A stretch of DNA of 64,000 nucleotides. Origin: Marinomonas posidonica IVIA-Po-181 (GTDB lineage: Bacteria; Pseudomonadota; Gammaproteobacteria; Pseudomonadales; Marinomonadaceae). The notes under the pieces are model-generated. The model worked only from the letters and a program-made list of their open reading frames with translations, did not search any database and was not told where the DNA came from. Location of the stretch: positions 1,847,001-1,911,000 of the forward strand of contig NC_015559.1 of assembly GCF_000214215.1 (NCBI RefSeq), given 5' to 3'. Each line of letters starts with the position of its first letter. The stretch's first letter is position 1. A program made the position numbers and the translations under genes. This document shows, piece by piece, positions 61,628 through 64,000 of the stretch.

Positions 61628-62923
61628 TTATTTGAAATACGGGGACCAAGATGGCTCACGTACATCTCCGTTTGCTGATGGTAACCTATATTTAACAAGC
61701 CCATCAACGGATACTACGGCTAAGATACCCTTTCCTTTATAGGTTGTGGCATATATCACCATGCTACCATTTGGCGCAATGCTTGGCGATTCGTCTAAGT
61801 AAGTCTCTGTTAGAATTTGAACTCGACCCGTTTTCATATCTTGTAACGCAATATGATAGTTGCCATCATTTTTCTGAACAGTCACAAGGTAACGACCATC
61901 AGGCGTCATTCTTGCTCTGGTATTAAGGTCGCCTTCAAAGGTCACCCTTTCAACCTGCTTACTATTAACATCTAATCGATAGATTTGTGGATTACCACCA
62001 CGATCAGATGTGAAAACTATTCCTTTACCATCAGGCTCCCAACTCGGCTCTGTGTCTATCGCATAATGGTTTGTCATACGCTCTAATTTTTGTGTCGCAA
62101 TATCAAGCGTATAAATTTCTGGATTGTTATCTTTTGATAACACGATAGCCAGTTTTTTTCCATCTGGAGACCAGGCAGGTGCACCATTTAGGCCTTTAAA
62201 TTGTGCAATTTGCTGACGTTTACCAGAAGCTAACTCTTGTATAAAAATGTTAGGCCTTCTGTTACGAAACATAACATAAGCAATTTTGCGACCATCACTA
62301 CTCCATGAGGGAGATAGAATCGGCTCTTTCGATTCCACAACTACCTGAGGCCTGTGACCATCAGCGTCTGCTACCTGTAATTTAAACAGCGGCGCTTTTC
62401 TGTCGCCCTCAGCAGTAACATATAAGATTCTAGTACTAAATGCACCACGAGAACCTGTTAATAATTCGTAAATTTTATCACTAATATAATGTGCGGCATC
62501 TCGGAAGTTATTTATTCCCACATCAATAGAAGAATGTTTTTGCACTGGCTTTTGACTTAAAACATTCAGTAATTCAAAACCAATTCTATATTTATTATTT
62601 GGCAATTTATTAACCGAACCAATCACAACATAATCGCTTTTTAATAAACGCCAGTCACGATAAAAAACATCTGCTTCTTTGCTTGGCATGCTCAGCATAT
62701 TACTGCGCGGTATTGGTTGGAACAATCCGCTACGAGCTAAATCAGCCTCTACAATTTGAGCGATGTCTTCAGGTAAGGCTTCAACACCGTCATAACCAAA
62801 TGGCACAACTGCAATGGGTAATAATTGATCTGCTCCACTGGTAATTTCAATTACTAATTGCGCTTTCGCTGTACTTACAAAAAAGAAAAAGACAAAAACA
62901 GCACTTAAGCATCGTTTAAACAT
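61628..62923 (-). CDS. tolB: Tol-Pal translocation protein TolB
   Basis: 431 residues (E. coli TolB 430). Periplasmic protein with signal peptide ([16 protein letters not shown]), N-terminal domain to about 160, and a six-bladed beta-propeller with repeats of the form [39 protein letters not shown]. It interacts with Pal and TolA during cell division. It lies 19 bases upstream of pal and one base after tolA's stop. Confidence 0.96.
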   Translation of the reverse strand: MFKRCLSAVFVFFFFVSTAKAQLVIEITSGADQLLPIAVVPFGYDGVEALPEDIAQIVEADLARSGLFQPIPRSNMLSMPSKEADVFYRDWRLLKSDYVVIGSVNKLPNNKYRIGFELLNVLSQKPVQKHSSIDVGINNFRDAAHYISDKIYELLTGSRGAFSTRILYVTAEGDRKAPLFKLQVADADGHRPQVVVESKEPILSPSWSSDGRKIAYVMFRNRRPNIFIQELASGKRQQIAQFKGLNGAPAWSPDGKKLAIVLSKDNNPEIYTLDIATQKLERMTNHYAIDTEPSWEPDGKGIVFTSDRGGNPQIYRLDVNSKQVERVTFEGDLNTRARMTPDGRYLVTVQKNDGNYHIALQDMKTGRVQILTETYLDESPSIAPNGSMVIYATTYKGKGILAVVSVDGLVKYRLPSANGDVREPSWSPYFK

Positions 62924-62924
62924 A

Positions 62925-63887
62925 TTAGTTTCTCAAGTCTTGCGGGTTAAAAATTAAATCTACTTTCCTGAAGTTACGCTCAAATATATATGAATCCACT
63001 TCTGCTAATTCCTCTATGCGCCTAACTTTATTAATAGCGTCTAACGCACGTTGATCAAATAAAGCGTCACCGCTTCCTTTTATCACCTGGGCATTCATTA
63101 CTTCACCATTAGGTAAGAAATCAATACGCAATTCCGTTTTCATACCATTTCGAGCACTCGGCGGGCGACTCCAAGCGGCGGCTACCCTAGCATTAATCAA
63201 ACTGCTAATCGACTGTACCATTTGGGTTTCTTCTGCCGCCAACCGTTTTGCTTCTTCTTCCGCTGCAGCTTTTTGTGCTGCAAGCTCCTTGGCGCGCTTT
63301 TCTTCTGCCAATCGTGCCGCTTCTTCTTGTCGCTTACGCTCTTGCTCAGCCAGTCTATCGGCCTCAGCTTGGCGAATTAAAGCTTCTTCTCGCTGTTTTT
63401 GTTGACGCTTGAGTTCTTGTTGACGCTTTTCTTCCGCTAAACGTTTTTTCTCCGCCTCTTGGGCTTGTTTTTTCTTTTCGGTTGCTTGGGCAATGCGTTT
63501 CTGCTCAGCGGCTTTTCTTTCAGCTTCTTGCTTTTTCTTTGCGGCGTCTTGTTCTTTTTTCCGCTGAGCTTGGGCCGCTTTCTTGCGCTTGTCTTCTAAG
63601 GCTTTTCTAGCAATCTCTTTTTTACGTGCTTGCTCAGCCGCCTTTTTCTTTTGTTTTGCAATGGCAGCCGCTTGTTTTTGAGCGGCTTTTTTCTCGGCCT
63701 CTCGCTGGCCTATGATAGTCTGCGAAACATCCACTACTTTCGCATTAACAATCACGGGACGTTTTGGCTCAGTTTTTTTACTGTCTGAAAAATCTACGGC
63801 CAATACCGCCGTTAATACAATACCAGCATGTAAACCTATTGCCAGTGCAACGGGCAAACTATAACTGTCACTACGCAACCACTTCAT
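62925..63887 (-). CDS. tolA: TolA, inner membrane-spanning Tol-Pal energy transducer
   Basis: 320 residues (E. coli 421, shorter middle). N-terminal membrane helix ([21 protein letters not shown], near 12-32) interacts with TolQR. Domain II (about 60-225) is an extremely Lys/Ala/Glu/Gln-rich helix with repeated KKAAEQ/QKAAAEE-like units. The C-terminal TolA domain III (near 230-320, [20 protein letters not shown]) binds TolB. Low-complexity composition could mislead alignments, but location after tolR and before tolB is unequivocal. Confidence 0.95.
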   Translation of the reverse strand: MKWLRSDSYSLPVALAIGLHAGIVLTAVLAVDFSDSKKTEPKRPVIVNAKVVDVSQTIIGQREAEKKAAQKQAAAIAKQKKKAAEQARKKEIARKALEDKRKKAAQAQRKKEQDAAKKKQEAERKAAEQKRIAQATEKKKQAQEAEKKRLAEEKRQQELKRQQKQREEALIRQAEADRLAEQERKRQEEAARLAEEKRAKELAAQKAAAEEEAKRLAAEETQMVQSISSLINARVAAAWSRPPSARNGMKTELRIDFLPNGEVMNAQVIKGSGDALFDQRALDAINKVRRIEELAEVDSYIFERNFRKVDLIFNPQDLRN

Positions 63888-63889
63888 AC

Positions 63890-64000
63890 TCAGTTATCCG
63901 GCTCTGTCACTAAGCCCACATTAGGCGCTCCAGCACCTTGTAATGCGACCATCAAACCTACAACGTCACCATAAGGAACGTTTTTATCTCCGCGAACTAA
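63890..64000 (-). CDS. tolR: TolR C-terminus (partial at window edge)
   Basis: The last 36 codons and stop of TolR run off the right edge on the minus strand. The fragment VRGDKNVPYGDVVGLMVALQ and the ending GLVTEP are the ExbD/TolR C-terminal periplasmic domain. The gene lies two bases upstream of tolA, consistent with tolQRAB-pal-cpoB order. The missing part contains the membrane helix. Confidence 0.93.
   Translation of the reverse strand, partial: LVRGDKNVPYGDVVGLMVALQGAGAPNVGLVTEPDN

Noticed and set aside
62925..63887. Repetitive Lys/Ala region read as a DNA repeat array
   Set aside because: It is the known low-complexity helical domain II of TolA, not a tandem DNA repeat.

Overview
The window is an ordinary, gene-dense stretch of a bacterial chromosome with moderate GC. 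Gene content points to a marine gammaproteobacterium of the Oceanospirillales, probably Marinomonas or a close relative: tolQRA-tolB-pal-cpoB, polB, a ybbA/ybbP pair divergent from tesA, the FNR/hemN pair, a YfaZ porin-like protein, TtcA, a DmdC-type acyl-CoA dehydrogenase beside ETF-quinone oxidoreductase, and MksFEB instead of MukFEB. The genus is an inference from gene content, without a database search. I see no insertion sequence, prophage, integron or CRISPR array.

Layout. 1-7.3 kb (+): the end of a cytochrome b562-like gene, a small basic protein, an AraC regulator, the acyl-CoA dehydrogenase, ETF-QO, YaiI and NADH dehydrogenase II. 7.4-10.5 kb (+): a compact copper module (MerR regulator, CopA ATPase, 23-residue membrane peptide) behind a 20-bp-spacer MerR promoter, then 0.5 kb without a convincing gene. 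11-16.4 kb (-): yjjG, yjjX, aroC, prmB, a KfrA-like protein and SppA. 16.4-19 kb: a MaoC hydratase (+), then sdhCD (-) without sdhAB and an alcohol dehydrogenase (-). 19.2-23.9 kb: a secreted protein, a CBS protein, TusA, a hydrolase, hemN, fnr and apt. 24-27.8 kb (-): yfaZ, ttcA, sprT, recQ. 28-36.2 kb: a yecA-family gene (+), then a seven-gene minus-strand run cbiX-mksF-mksE-mksB-bolA-STAS-RR/PP2C. 36.4-46 kb: an SDR epimerase, a hemH-HAD-helical protein-zinc ribbon operon, a TSUP transporter, CheV, an EAL/HDOD protein, TatD and DNA polymerase II. 46-52.3 kb: the YbbAP ABC system, tesA, a hydroxyacid dehydrogenase, truC and a GNAT. 52.4-57.3 kb: YciH, a degenerate GGDEF protein with a thioesterase, a hipBA toxin-antitoxin pair, tRNA-Ser(GGA) and a nitroreductase. 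57.3-64 kb: a membrane coiled-coil protein, nadA, tRNA-Lys(UUU), and cpoB-pal-tolB-tolA-tolR (partial) on the minus strand.

How the genes fit together. Several are respiratory or redox: ETF-QO, NDH-2 and SdhCD feed the quinone pool, FNR with HemN matches haem synthesis to oxygen, and HemH inserts the iron. The Tol-Pal operon maintains the envelope, while MksFEB, RecQ, PolB and TatD concern DNA maintenance. Signalling includes CheV, an HDOD/EAL protein, a catalytically doubtful GGDEF protein, and an HsbA-like STAS protein with its response-regulator phosphatase.

The most unusual signal is the sdhCD pair. It has no flavoprotein or iron-sulfur genes beside it, and both positions that hold the haem b axial histidines in E. 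coli are changed (SdhC His84 to Tyr, SdhD His71 to Asn), while the quinone-site residues are kept.
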